A DNA stretch of 64,000 nt, taken from Candidatus Competibacteraceae bacterium (GTDB lineage Bacteria > Pseudomonadota > Gammaproteobacteria > Competibacterales > Competibacteraceae). Location: contig RXIV01000008.1 in NCBI GenBank assembly GCA_003989085.1, positions 124,001-188,000 on the forward strand, given 5' to 3'. The notes under the pieces were generated by a model. The model saw nothing but the letters and a program-made list of their open reading frames with translations. It was not told the origin of the DNA and searched no databases. Positions 8,617-17,136 of this stretch are shown here, piece by piece; position 1 is the first letter of the stretch, and each line of letters begins with the position of its first letter. A program made the translations under genes and the position numbers.

Positions 8617-10431
8617 ATGGCCGAGCAAAAAAACCCCGAATTCAAGTTACCGGAAGTGAAAATGCCCGATCCGGCACAAATGGCGCAGCTTTTCAGCCAC
8701 ATCGCCGAAAAGAGCCAGATCATTGTCAAAGAGTTTCTCAATCGCCAGAAGGAAACGGGCGCTTTTGATCAGCAAGACCAGATGGCGCTGGGCAAGTCCT
8801 TCATGGAGTTGACCCAGAAGATCATGGCCGATCCCGGCAAACTGGCGCAGGCCCAGATGGCGCTGTGGCAGAACTATCTGGAGCTGTGGCAGAAAACCCT
8901 GCCGGCCCTGTTCGGCCAGCCCGCAGAAGCGGTCATCCATGCGCAGAAGGGCGATAAGCGCTTCAAGCACGACGACTGGCAGGACAACGTGCTGTTCTCC
9001 TACATTAAGCAGTCCTATCTGCTGATGGCTAACTGGATTCAGGACACCGTTGCCAATGTTGAAGGTCTGGACGACAAGGCTAAGAAAAAACTGCAATTTT
9101 ATACTAAGCAGTTTGTAGATGCGCTGGCCCCGAGCAACTTCGCGCTGACCAATCCCGAAGTAGTCCGGGCTACTATTGAGTCCGGTGGCGAGAATCTGAT
9201 CAACGGCTTGAAAAATATGCTGGCGGATCTGGAGCGCGGCAAAGGCAAGCTCAACATCCGGATGACCGATCTGAACGCCTTTGAGCTGGGCAAGAACGTC
9301 GCTACGACGCCCGGTAAGGTCATCTACCAGAACGAGATGATGCAGCTCCTTCAGTACGATCCCAGCACCCCGGAAGTGTTCAAGAAGCCGCTGCTGATCT
9401 TCCCGCCGTGGATCAATAAATTCTACATCATGGATCTGCGGCCCAAAAACTCGTTGATCAAGTGGTGCGTGGATCAGGGCTTTACCGTCTTCCTGATGTC
9501 CTGGATCAACCCTGACGAGAAGATGGCGGAAAAATCTTTCGACGACTACCTGAAATATGGGCCGCTGGCGGCGCTGGACGCTATTGAACAGGCGACCGGC
9601 GAGCGCGAGGTCAACGCGCTGGGTTACTGTCTGGGCGGCACCCTGCTGGGGATCACCAATGCCTATCTGGCAGCGGTGGGCGACTCGCGCATCACCTCTG
9701 GCACCCACCTGACCACCATGCTCGATTTCGGCGAGCCGGGCGAATTGGGAGTGTTCATCGAAGAAGAGCAGATCGCCTCGTTGGAAAAGCGGATGGCGGC
9801 CAAAGGCTACCTCGACGGCAGCGAAATGGCGACCACCTTCAGCATGTTGCGGGCTAATGACCTGATGTGGTCGTTCTTCATCAATAATTACCTGCTCGGC
9901 AAGGATCCCTTCCCCTTCGATCTGCTGTACTGGAACTCGGATTCGACTCGGATGCCGGCGAAGATGCACAGTTTCTATCTGCGTAACTTCTATCAGAACA
10001 ACCGCTTGAAAGAGCCGGGCGGCATTGCCCTGCTGGGGACGCCGATTGATCTGACCAAGGTCAAGGTGCCGTCCTATTTCCTGTCGGCGATTGAAGACCA
10101 CATCTCGCCGTGGACCTCCAACTACGCGGGCAGCCTGCTGTACAGCGGTCCGGTCAAGTTCGTGCTGTCCGGCTCCGGGCATATCGCCGGTCCGATTAAT
10201 CCACCGGCAGCCAACAAGTATTTCTTCTGGACCAATCCTAAGCACCCGGCTGATCCGGATGAGTGGCTGAAAGAAGCCAAGCAGACTGATGGTTCCTGGT
10301 GGCCGGATTGGAGCAAGTGGTTGGCCAAGCTGGCCGGCGAGAAGATCCCTGCGCGGGTGCCAGGAACTGGCAAGCTGCCGGTGATCGAAGATGCGCCGGG
10401 TGCTTACGTCAAGATGCGGCTGGTCAAGTAG
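8617..10431 (+). CDS. phaC: Class I poly(3-hydroxyalkanoate) synthase
   Basis: This enzyme polymerises (R)-3-hydroxyacyl-CoA into PHA on the granule surface. It has 604 residues, the size of a class I synthase that works without a PhaE subunit. The lipase-like box GYCLGG places the catalytic cysteine at 338. The rest of the triad is visible as aspartate 494 in AIEDHIS and histidine 522 in GSGHIAG. The first 90 residues are a variable, helix-rich region with repeated MADPxKLAQAQ-like segments. The ATG at 8617 has TGAGGA at 8604-8609 and begins a lysine-rich N-terminus; the frame runs back into the phasin terminator, which excludes earlier starts. A second, class III synthase lies near 33 kb. 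Confidence 0.95.
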   Translation: MAEQKNPEFKLPEVKMPDPAQMAQLFSHIAEKSQIIVKEFLNRQKETGAFDQQDQMALGKSFMELTQKIMADPGKLAQAQMALWQNYLELWQKTLPALFGQPAEAVIHAQKGDKRFKHDDWQDNVLFSYIKQSYLLMANWIQDTVANVEGLDDKAKKKLQFYTKQFVDALAPSNFALTNPEVVRATIESGGENLINGLKNMLADLERGKGKLNIRMTDLNAFELGKNVATTPGKVIYQNEMMQLLQYDPSTPEVFKKPLLIFPPWINKFYIMDLRPKNSLIKWCVDQGFTVFLMSWINPDEKMAEKSFDDYLKYGPLAALDAIEQATGEREVNALGYCLGGTLLGITNAYLAAVGDSRITSGTHLTTMLDFGEPGELGVFIEEEQIASLEKRMAAKGYLDGSEMATTFSMLRANDLMWSFFINNYLLGKDPFPFDLLYWNSDSTRMPAKMHSFYLRNFYQNNRLKEPGGIALLGTPIDLTKVKVPSYFLSAIEDHISPWTSNYAGSLLYSGPVKFVLSGSGHIAGPINPPAANKYFFWTNPKHPADPDEWLKEAKQTDGSWWPDWSKWLAKLAGEKIPARVPGTGKLPVIEDAPGAYVKMRLVK

Positions 10432-10481
10432 CCGGGATAAGTGATGAGGCCGGCGGAATCACCGCCGGCAGTTGAGCACTG

Positions 10482-10516
10482 AAAACGGTCGTCGTGAATG
10501 CGGCGACCGTTTTTTT
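10482..10516 (+). terminator. Rho-independent terminator after class I phaC
   Basis: A stem built from ACGGTCG and CGACCGT is followed by seven T residues. A second perfect hairpin without a T-run (GCCGGCGG and CCGCCGGC, 10449-10469) lies just upstream. The following 145 bases to the znuA stop hold nothing that I recognise. Confidence 0.85.
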
Positions 10517-10661
10517 ATGTATTCAGCACTTGGAGCCTTGCTGGTTTCGCTTTGAGGGATGCCGGATGATTTTGGGTGGGATCAGATTTAGCCTGAGGGC
10601 AGAATCAAGTGGAGCAGGATGAGTGAATACTCACAGTCAAACAAAATGCATTAACTTTAGT

Positions 10662-11657
10662 TCAGCTTTTCAAACAGTTTCGCAATGAACTCGATAAATT
10701 TTGCAATAACTGGAAATAGGCGTCAGGTCCCGCAGGCAGTTCCGATCCGCCTATAGGATCGAGGATACCGCGCCGGGCTTGGCTGCCCTCGATCACCGTT
10801 TCTACCAGCGCCGGCTGAAACTGCGGCTCGCTGAACACACAGCGCACTTTCGAGTCCCGAATACGGGCTTGGATATCCGCGATCCGCTTGGCGCCGGAAC
10901 GCTGTTCCGGGTTCAGCACAACGGATCCCACCCCGTTGAGGTTGTAACGCCGTTCAAAATACTGATAGGCGTCGTGAAACACGATGTAGGGTTGATCCTT
11001 GACCGGAGCCAGTTCTACTGCAAGCTGTTGATTCAGGTGCGCCAGCTGTTCCACCAGCGCCATGCCGTTACGCGCATAGTCCGCCCGGTGCGCCGGATCG
11101 ACCTCGCTCAAGGTAGTGACTATCTGCTGGACCATCGCCGAGGCATTGACCGGATCCAGCCAGAGATGAGCATCGCGGCTAGCCTCATGATCATCTTCAT
11201 GTTTATGCTCATGATCCGGTAGATTATCGGTGGCGGGTTGATCGTGGCCGTGCTGATGGGGTTCCCAAGCGCCGCCTTCCCGCAACGGCAGCGTCATGAC
11301 GCCGGGCGCATCCAGCAACGCCACGGACCGGACCTTGTCCCCGGTATTGCGCAATGGCTTGATCAGAAAGCTTTCCAGCTCCGGCCCAATCCAGAACACC
11401 ACTTGCGCCTGGTTGAGGGCGCGGGCGTCCGATGGCCGCAGGTTATAGTCATGCGGCGACGCCCCGCCAGGCACCAGCAGCAGCGGTTTGCCAACCCCTT
11501 GCATCACTCCAGCCACCAGCGAATGCAGCGGCTTGATACTGGCTACGATCTTCGATTCGACCTCCGCCGCAACGGCGAACCCGGTCAGTGGCAGCAACAG
11601 CAACCCGCCAGCCAGGATTTTTTTCAGCCGTTTCAACACTAAAGCTTTAAACTGCAT
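10662..11657 (-). CDS. znuA: Zinc ABC transporter, periplasmic zinc-binding protein
   Basis: ZnuA captures zinc in the periplasm and hands it to ZnuB. The 331-residue precursor has a signal peptide ending near residue 31 (FAVAA before EVES). The metal-binding cluster A-I fold is marked by SIKPLHSLVAGVM, by SPHDYNLRPSDARAL with a ligand histidine at 69, and by RDAHLWLDPVNA with histidine 164. A histidine- and acid-rich loop spans about 134-164 (HQHGHDQ, DHEHKHEDDHE), typical of zinc- rather than manganese-specific members. The ATG at 11657 has GGGAG seven bases upstream. It is divergent from zur-znuC-znuB across two Zur-box-like palindromes, so repression by zinc-loaded Zur is expected. Confidence 0.95.
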   Translation of the reverse strand: MQFKALVLKRLKKILAGGLLLLPLTGFAVAAEVESKIVASIKPLHSLVAGVMQGVGKPLLLVPGGASPHDYNLRPSDARALNQAQVVFWIGPELESFLIKPLRNTGDKVRSVALLDAPGVMTLPLREGGAWEPHQHGHDQPATDNLPDHEHKHEDDHEASRDAHLWLDPVNASAMVQQIVTTLSEVDPAHRADYARNGMALVEQLAHLNQQLAVELAPVKDQPYIVFHDAYQYFERRYNLNGVGSVVLNPEQRSGAKRIADIQARIRDSKVRCVFSEPQFQPALVETVIEGSQARRGILDPIGGSELPAGPDAYFQLLQNLSSSLRNCLKS

Positions 11658-11675
11658 GATTAACTCCCATGTTAT

Positions 11676-11688
11676 GTTATAGAATAAC
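11676..11688. promoter_or_regulatory. Zur box 1
   Basis: GTTATAGAATAAC is a palindrome that fits the core of proteobacterial Zur sites (GTTATA, two to three bases, ATAAC). It lies in the 81-base gap between divergent znuA and zur, nearer to znuA. Its centre is 17 bases from the second copy. Confidence 0.75.
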
Positions 11689-11692
11689 TATT

Positions 11693-11705
11693 GTTATAAA
11701 ATAAC
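11693..11705. promoter_or_regulatory. Zur box 2
   Basis: GTTATAAAATAAC, flanked to give TGTTAT and ATAACA arms, is the better match to the Zur consensus. With box 1 it forms a tandem pair, which suggests cooperative binding of two Zur dimers to control znuA and zur-znuCB together. Confidence 0.8.
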
Positions 11706-11738
11706 ATTCAGCCCTTTCCGTCAAGTCTGGATTCGCCT

Positions 11739-12227
11739 ATGCCGCCATTCCCCGATTTTTCTTCTCAACCACCTGATCCAAAAGGTGCATTAATTCAGGC
11801 CGAAAACCAGTGCCGGCAACGCGGCTCGCGGTTGACCGAGCTGCGTCGGCGGGTGCTGGAAATCATCTGGAACAGCCCTACGCCTCTAGGCGCTTACGCC
11901 ATTCTTGATGTGCTGCGGGCCGATGGTCGGCCAGGCGCTCCGCCTACCGTTTACCGGGCGCTGGATTTTCTGCTGGGGGAAGGCCTGATTCATCGGCTGG
12001 CTTCGCTGAATGTATTTACCGGCTGTCGTCAGCCGGGCCATGAACACGGCGGCCAGTTTCTGATCTGCCGGGATTGCGGCCAGGTGGATGAGCTGGGCAA
12101 TCAGGTGGTGGACGATCTGCTGCGGGCCGAGGCGGAAACCCGCAATTTTGAAATGCTGGCGCAGATGGTGGAAATTTTGGGCCGTTGCCCGGATTGTCGG
12201 CGAGGAGCGCTGCCGCATGTCGGTTGA
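11739..12227 (+). CDS. zur: Zinc uptake regulator Zur (Fur family)
   Basis: Zur represses zinc uptake genes when loaded with zinc. The 162-residue protein has the Fur-family winged helix, with the recognition segment [20 protein letters not shown] at about 68-87. A Cys4 structural zinc site is made of C110 and C113 (CRDC) and C150 and C153 (CPDC). H101 and H103 in QPGHEHGG are likely regulatory zinc ligands. The N-terminus is about 15 residues longer than that of E. coli Zur. It is the first gene of zur-znuC-znuB: its stop overlaps the znuC start by 11 bases. Two Zur-like boxes lie directly upstream, so it is probably autoregulated. Confidence 0.95.
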   Translation: MPPFPDFSSQPPDPKGALIQAENQCRQRGSRLTELRRRVLEIIWNSPTPLGAYAILDVLRADGRPGAPPTVYRALDFLLGEGLIHRLASLNVFTGCRQPGHEHGGQFLICRDCGQVDELGNQVVDDLLRAEAETRNFEMLAQMVEILGRCPDCRRGALPHVG

Positions 12228-12972
12228 ACTGTTGCTGACCGTCGAGAACGTCAGCCTGACTATTGGCGGCAATTCGATCCTGCGCGAGGTCAGTTTGCAG
12301 GTGGCCTCTAGCGAGATCGTCGCCTTGATTGGTCCCAACGGCGCGGGCAAATCCACCTTGGCGCGGATCGCGCTGGGTCTGCTCCGCCCGGATCGCGGGC
12401 AGGTCTGGCGGAAACCAGGATTACGCTTGGGCTATGTGCCGCAACGGCTGACTGTCGATGCAACTCTGCCGCTGACTGTGCAACGCTTCGTCACCCTGGG
12501 CGCTCCGGCCACGCGGGCGCACATACAAGCGGGGCTGGCGGAAGTGGGCGCTGCATCGATTATCGATTCACCCGTGCAAGCGATTTCCGGCGGTGAGATG
12601 CAGCGGGCGCTACTGGCGCGGGCGTTGTTGCGCGAACCGGATTTACTGGTGCTCGATGAGCCGGTTCAGGGAGTAGATGTCAGTGGGCAATATGAACTAT
12701 ATGATTTAATTAGCAATATAAAGAAGCGACGGGGTTGCGGGATTTTGATGGTGTCCCACGAGCTGCATCTAGTAATGGCGGCAACCGACCATGTGTTGTG
12801 TCTGAACCGGCATGTCTGCTGTTCGGGGCATCCTGACCATGTCGCCCGCGATCCCGCCTATCTGGAACTGTTCGGCCTCGACGGCGCCCGACGACTGGCG
12901 ATTTATCATCATCATCACAACCATCGCCACAACCTGCATGGCGCGGTGGTGGTTGGGGAGACTGATGCGTGA
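12217..12972 (+). CDS. znuC: Zinc ABC transporter, ATPase
   Basis: ZnuC powers zinc import through ZnuB. The 251-residue protein shows Walker A (GPNGAGKST, residues 39-47), the ABC signature [10 protein letters not shown] from 124, and Walker B with its glutamate (LLVLDEP, 143-149). The C-terminus carries a histidine-rich tail at about 229-242 ([13 protein letters not shown]), also seen in other ZnuC proteins and likely to bind zinc. The ATG at 12217 lies inside the end of zur, with GAGGAG at 12202-12207 as ribosome site. Its stop overlaps the znuB start, so zur, znuC and znuB form one operon. Confidence 0.95.
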   Translation: MSVELLLTVENVSLTIGGNSILREVSLQVASSEIVALIGPNGAGKSTLARIALGLLRPDRGQVWRKPGLRLGYVPQRLTVDATLPLTVQRFVTLGAPATRAHIQAGLAEVGAASIIDSPVQAISGGEMQRALLARALLREPDLLVLDEPVQGVDVSGQYELYDLISNIKKRRGCGILMVSHELHLVMAATDHVLCLNRHVCCSGHPDHVARDPAYLELFGLDGARRLAIYHHHHNHRHNLHGAVVVGETDA

Positions 12973-13763
12973 TGGACGACTTTCTGTTACGCGCTCTGGC
13001 CGGCGGCCTGGGGGTAGCGTTGGTCGCCGGGCCACTGGGAACTTTCGTGGTCTGGCGGCGGATGGCCTATTTTGGCGACGCCCTGGCGCATTCCGCGTTA
13101 CTGGGCGTAGCGCTAGGCACGGTGTTGGGTATTGACCCGCAACTTGGTGTGATTACGACCTGCCTGCTGTTGGCGTTGGCCTTGGCGCTGCTGCAACGGC
13201 AACGCCGACTGGCCACCGATACGTTGCTCGGTATCTTTGCCCATACCGCCTTGTCGTTGGGCTTGGTGGCGCTGGCCGTTTTGGAAACGGTGCGGGTCGA
13301 TTTGGTGGCCTACCTGTTTGGCGATATTCTGGCGATCAGCTCTGTTGATCTGTACTGGATCTGGGGCGGCAATCTACCGGTGCTGATGGTTTTAACGCTG
13401 ATTTGGCGGCCATTACTAGCGGCGACGGTTCATGAAGAACTGGCGCAGGTGGAGGGTGCGCCGGTGTTCCGCGCCCGGCTGGCTTTTATCCTGCTGATCG
13501 CGATGGTGGTGGCGGTCGCGATGAAGGTGGTCGGAATCCTGCTGATTACGTCATTGCTGATCATTCCGGCAGCGGCAGCACGGCGCTTCGCTCGTTCGCC
13601 TGAAGGCATGGCGGCGCTGGCTGGGGGCTTAGGCTGTGCCGCGATTGGCGCAGGTTTATGGGCTTCGCTGCGCTGGGATACGCCGGCTGGCCCTTCGGTC
13701 GTGGTAGCCGCTACCCTATTGTTTGTACTCGGTCACGCGATTCCTAGCCGTAGTCCGCGCTGA
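12972..13763 (+). CDS. znuB: Zinc ABC transporter, permease
   Basis: ZnuB is the inner-membrane channel of the zinc importer. The 263-residue protein is almost wholly hydrophobic, with seven to eight membrane segments. It carries the family blocks FVVWRRMAYFGDALAHSALL near the N-terminus and MKVVGILLITSLLIIPAAAA near residue 190. The ATG at 12972 overlaps the znuC stop (TGATG); a GTG one codon earlier is possible. It is the last gene of the zur-znuCB operon. The 64-base gap to the converging glycosyltransferase gene shows no clear hairpin. Confidence 0.94.
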   Translation: MDDFLLRALAGGLGVALVAGPLGTFVVWRRMAYFGDALAHSALLGVALGTVLGIDPQLGVITTCLLLALALALLQRQRRLATDTLLGIFAHTALSLGLVALAVLETVRVDLVAYLFGDILAISSVDLYWIWGGNLPVLMVLTLIWRPLLAATVHEELAQVEGAPVFRARLAFILLIAMVVAVAMKVVGILLITSLLIIPAAAARRFARSPEGMAALAGGLGCAAIGAGLWASLRWDTPAGPSVVVAATLLFVLGHAIPSRSPR

Positions 13764-13827
13764 TGCTGAAGCATGGTGTAGAACGTCCGCACTGTATTGC
13801 TCATTGCTTAGGAATGCAGGTTTTTAT

Positions 13828-14784
13828 TCATGGTCTGTCTGGCAACAATGCCCTACACAGCTTTAAAACCTGCTCCGGCCCTAGTCCATGAAAGCAGTCG
13901 CGCTCGGCATCCCGGCGTGGTTGGGAATGACAGGCACAGGTACTGGCGTCTTCGCGGGCAATACGAAATTTTTCACCGGTATGTCCATATTTTTCATGAT
14001 CGGTCGGCCCGAAAATGCCTACTGTTGGAACACCCAGTTCAAAGCCAAGATGCATAATGGCGCTGTCATTGGCTAGGACTAGAGACGCTCTGGAAAGCAA
14101 TGCGGCGGTTTCGGGCAGTGTGGTTTCTCCACACAGAACCACGGTTTCCGCCAGTCCCTGAGCAACGGCTTCGGCAATAGGCCGTTCATTGCCGGCCCCA
14201 ACCAGCAGCGCTTTTTTGCCCGTTTCCGCAGCTAATGGCCGGATCACCTCCTGAAAGTGAGTCGCAGGCCAGCGTTTTTGCGTGCTGGCTGCGCCGGGAG
14301 CAACCACAATCCACCCTGCCGTGTCCAGGATTCCCCTGCTGCGCAATTTTTCCAGACTGGATTGCTCGTCGGTTGCGTCAAAAAACTGAAAAGGCGGCGG
14401 ATTCGGAACGCCCAGCCCCATCATATCCAGAATCTCTTGATGGCGTTCTCTTCGGTTAATTTTACGGAACCGGCGAATAAATGGACTGCGTTTCTTGCAA
14501 TTAAGCAGCGCCGGAATCGGAGTATTGCGTAGATCAACAATGCCATCATAGCGATTCTTTCTCAGCTCCTTCAGGAGCCGCCATTTGGCGATGAAGCCAA
14601 CTTTTTTATGATAAGCGATGAGCTGATGAATCTGCGGGCTTTTCTCAAGGATGGCATAGGCTTTTGGCCCAACTAGCACCGTTATTTTCGCTTCCGGGAA
14701 TTGCGCCGCCAAGGCCATAATAACCGGCGTGGTCATGATCACATCACCGATATTGCTGAGCGTCACTACTAAAATGTTTTTCAT
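13828..14784 (-). CDS. Glycosyltransferase family 9 (heptosyltransferase-like)
   Basis: This 318-residue protein resembles ADP-heptose:LPS heptosyltransferases (WaaC/WaaF/WaaQ), which add heptose to the LPS core on the cytoplasmic face of the inner membrane. Typical blocks are ILVVTLSNIGDVIMTTPVI at the start, VVAPGAASTQKRWPATHF in the middle, and LLSRASLVLANDSAIMHLG followed by GVPTVGIFGPTD in the nucleotide-sugar domain. The C-terminus has an unusual cysteine cluster (STCACHSQ, RDC). The gene stands alone, converges on znuB and is divergent from the catalase. The sequence looks somewhat richer in A and T than its neighbours, which may point to transfer, as is common for LPS genes. The exact acceptor sugar cannot be told. 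Confidence 0.82.
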   Translation of the reverse strand: MKNILVVTLSNIGDVIMTTPVIMALAAQFPEAKITVLVGPKAYAILEKSPQIHQLIAYHKKVGFIAKWRLLKELRKNRYDGIVDLRNTPIPALLNCKKRSPFIRRFRKINRRERHQEILDMMGLGVPNPPPFQFFDATDEQSSLEKLRSRGILDTAGWIVVAPGAASTQKRWPATHFQEVIRPLAAETGKKALLVGAGNERPIAEAVAQGLAETVVLCGETTLPETAALLSRASLVLANDSAIMHLGFELGVPTVGIFGPTDHEKYGHTGEKFRIAREDASTCACHSQPRRDAERDCFHGLGPEQVLKLCRALLPDRP

Positions 14785-14945
14785 ACTCTTTTACGGTTTA
14801 GTCAGAAATTGAAAGTCATTGACGCCACATTGCGGCAGCTGGCTGATTGGGTTCATGGATGATTCTAATCTGAGTCGTCATGCGCCTCTTCTCTTTTCAA
14901 TTATAACTCTCCGTGGTTGTATGGTGCCGGTTGAACCGCCTTCCA

Positions 14946-14982
14946 ATAGCGATTCACTATCTATCGCTTTGTTAGATTCAAT
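14946..14982. promoter_or_regulatory. OxyR-like binding site upstream of catalase
   Basis: ATAG, seven bases, CTAT at 14946-14960 fits one half of the ATAG-N7-CTAT-N7-ATAG-N7-CTAT OxyR pattern exactly. At the next two expected places stand TTTG (poor) and CAAT (three of four). A possible -10 box, CATACT, lies at 14994-14999, about 60 bases before the catalase start. The rest of the 274-base gap (14785-15058) shows no gene. Confidence 0.5.
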
Positions 14983-15058
14983 TTTTGATAAACCATACTT
15001 TTTGCAATAGTGGCTCCCGCAGGCAACTTCGCCCGCATTCTTTAGCAGGAGCTTGATC

Positions 15059-16510
15059 ATGGCCGAGAAAAAACCACTTACCACCAACGCGGGTTGTCCA
15101 GTCGTCGACAATCAGAACGTCATGACTGCTGGACCACGTGGCCCGCAACTATTACAGGATGTCTGGTTCCTGGAAAAACTTGCCCACTTTGATCGTGAAG
15201 TCATCCCCGAACGGCGGATGCACGCCAAAGGCTCCGGCGCTTATGGAACCTTTACCGTCACAAACGATGTGACCCAATATACCCGGGCGAAAATCTTCTC
15301 CCAAGTGGGCAAGAAGACCGAGCTGTTCGCACGCTTCACCACCGTGGCGGGCGAGCGCGGCGCCGCCGATGCCGAGCGCGACATTCGCGGCTTCGCGCTC
15401 AAGTTTTACACCGAAGAAGGCAACTGGGACATGGTCGGCAACAACACGCCCGTGTTCTTCATGCGCGATCCGCTCAAATTCCCCGACCTCAACCATGCGG
15501 TTAAACGCGACCCACGGACTCACATGCGCAGCGCCAAAAATAACTGGGACTTCTGGACCTCGTTGCCGGAAGCGCTGCACCAGGTGACGATCGTCATGAG
15601 TGATCGTGGTATTCCAGCGAGTTACCGCCATATGCACGGCTTCGGCAGCCACACCTTCAGCTTCATCAACGCCAACAACGAGCGTTTCTGGGTCAAATTT
15701 CATTTCAAGACCCAACAAGGCATCAAGAACCTGACCGACGCCGAGGCCGAAGCCATCATCGGCAAGGATCGGGAGAGTCATCACCGCGACCTGTTCGAGA
15801 GCATCGAATGTGGCGATTTCCCAAAATGGACCTTGAAAGTGCAGATCATGCCGGAAGCCGACGCGGCCAAAGTTCCGTACCATCCTTTCGATCTCACCAA
15901 AATTTGGCCACACAAGGACTATCCGCTGATCGAGGTCGGCGTGGTGGAACTGAACCGCAACCCGGAAAACTTCTTCGCAGAAGTGGAACAGTCCGCCTTC
16001 AATCCTGCCAACATCGTGCCCGGCATCGGCTTCTCGCCCGACAAAATGCTGCAAGGACGGCTGTTTTCCTACGGCGATGCGCAACGCTACCGGCTGGGCG
16101 TCAATCACCATCTCATCCCGGTCAATGCGCCGCGCTGCCCGGTTCACAGCTACCACCGCGACGGCGCGATGCGGGTTGATGGCAACTACGGCGGCACCCT
16201 GGGTTATGAGCCGAACAGCGACGGCGAGTGGCGAGAACAGCCGGATTATCGCGAACCGCCGCTCAAACTGATTGGCGACGCCGATCACTGGAATTACCGG
16301 GAAGATGATGCCGACTACTTCTCTCAGGCTGGCGATCTATTTCGCCTGATGACCCCGGCCCAGCAACAAGTCTTGTTCGAGAACACTGCCCGTTCGCTGG
16401 GTGATGCGCCGACCGAGATTCAAAATCGCCATATTGATCATTGTCGTAAAGCCGATTCAGCTTACGGCGAGGGGGTCAACCGCGCCTTGGCGGCGTTGCA
16501 AAAGGGTTAA
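15059..16510 (+). CDS. katA: Monofunctional heme catalase
   Basis: This enzyme converts hydrogen peroxide to water and oxygen. The 483-residue size is that of small-subunit (clade 3) catalases. The distal histidine lies in [12 protein letters not shown], the conserved active-site stretch is [19 protein letters not shown], and the proximal heme tyrosine lies in [14 protein letters not shown]. The ATG at 15059 has AGGAG at 15047-15051; an in-frame TTG at 15053 is too close to it. An OxyR-like site lies upstream and a strong hairpin terminator downstream, so it is probably a single gene induced by peroxide. The symbol reflects the family and not proven orthology. Confidence 0.94.
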   Translation: MAEKKPLTTNAGCPVVDNQNVMTAGPRGPQLLQDVWFLEKLAHFDREVIPERRMHAKGSGAYGTFTVTNDVTQYTRAKIFSQVGKKTELFARFTTVAGERGAADAERDIRGFALKFYTEEGNWDMVGNNTPVFFMRDPLKFPDLNHAVKRDPRTHMRSAKNNWDFWTSLPEALHQVTIVMSDRGIPASYRHMHGFGSHTFSFINANNERFWVKFHFKTQQGIKNLTDAEAEAIIGKDRESHHRDLFESIECGDFPKWTLKVQIMPEADAAKVPYHPFDLTKIWPHKDYPLIEVGVVELNRNPENFFAEVEQSAFNPANIVPGIGFSPDKMLQGRLFSYGDAQRYRLGVNHHLIPVNAPRCPVHSYHRDGAMRVDGNYGGTLGYEPNSDGEWREQPDYREPPLKLIGDADHWNYREDDADYFSQAGDLFRLMTPAQQQVLFENTARSLGDAPTEIQNRHIDHCRKADSAYGEGVNRALAALQKG

Positions 16511-16538
16511 AAATTTTTGAACCACCAGGTTGATCATG

Positions 16539-16568
16539 CAGCGGAGAATCTGAGTCTCCGCTGATTTT
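16539..16568 (+). terminator. Terminator after catalase
   Basis: CAGCGGAGA (16539-16547) pairs perfectly with TCTCCGCTG (16555-16563) across a seven-base loop, followed by ATTTT. The next gene starts 15 bases later. Confidence 0.75.
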
Positions 16569-16582
16569 GGGAGAATTACGTC

Positions 16583-16999
16583 ATGCCGCACACCGTCAGC
16601 TTTTCATCCCGTCCGCCGTTGTCCCCGATATCCCGGGTGGTGCTGCTTGGCTTCGGTGGTTTCAATTTCGTCCTGGGCGCGGTCGGTCTGGTGCTGCCGG
16701 TGCTGCCCACCACGGTATTCTGGATTGTGGCGATTGGCTGCTTTTCGCGGGCGTCGCCACAGCTTGCCGCCCGACTGGTCGCGCATCCGCGCTTTGGTCG
16801 TCCCTTTGCCGACTGGTTGGCTTGCGGCGCTATTGATCGGCGAGGCAAGGTTTTTGCGATTGGCGGGATGGGCCTCAGTGTATTGAGCGCCACACTGCTG
16901 CTGGATCCAGCCGGCTGGCTGCTGGGTGTCCTTGGCATTGCCTGGATTAGTGCTTCGGTCTATCTGGCGACGCGACCGGACTATTGCCCCATTGTGTAA
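16583..16999 (+). CDS. DUF454 (YbaN-type) inner-membrane protein
   Basis: This 138-residue membrane protein of unknown function has the DUF454 pattern: a first hydrophobic segment (VLLGFGGFNFVLGAVGLVLP), the motif LPVLPTTVFWIVAIGCF, then RASPQLAARLVAHPRFGRPF and GAIDRRGKVFAIGG before two more hydrophobic stretches. E. coli YbaN is a member. The start at 16583 follows GGGAGA by a few bases. It lies between the catalase terminator and pstS with no obvious functional link to either. Confidence 0.85.
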   Translation: MPHTVSFSSRPPLSPISRVVLLGFGGFNFVLGAVGLVLPVLPTTVFWIVAIGCFSRASPQLAARLVAHPRFGRPFADWLACGAIDRRGKVFAIGGMGLSVLSATLLLDPAGWLLGVLGIAWISASVYLATRPDYCPIV

Positions 17000-17057
17000 G
17001 CGAGCGAGAGCAACCGGACTGCGGCTAATACAGGCTGATAGCGAATCGATTCCCCAG

Positions 17058-17075
17058 CTGTAATCAAACAGCAAC
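17058..17075 (+). promoter_or_regulatory. Possible Pho box upstream of pstS
   Basis: CTGTAAT followed after four bases by CAGCAAC resembles two PhoB half-sites (CTGTCAT). The first half fits at six of seven positions and the second only at three. It lies about 60 bases before pstS, where a Pho box would be expected. Confidence 0.3.
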
Positions 17076-17136
17076 AGTGCGCGGTAAGAATAAGTGGCTG
17101 GTTTAACCTAAAAATTCCATCTGAAGGGAAACCGCT

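Noticed and set aside
8647..10245. Long minus-strand open frame of 532 codons opposite class I phaC
   Set aside because: It shadows the phaC codons; phaC has catalytic motifs and a normal length, and the antisense product resembles no family.
15152..16288. Minus-strand open frame of 378 codons opposite the catalase gene
   Set aside because: It is an antisense shadow of a well-conserved catalase in GC-rich DNA.
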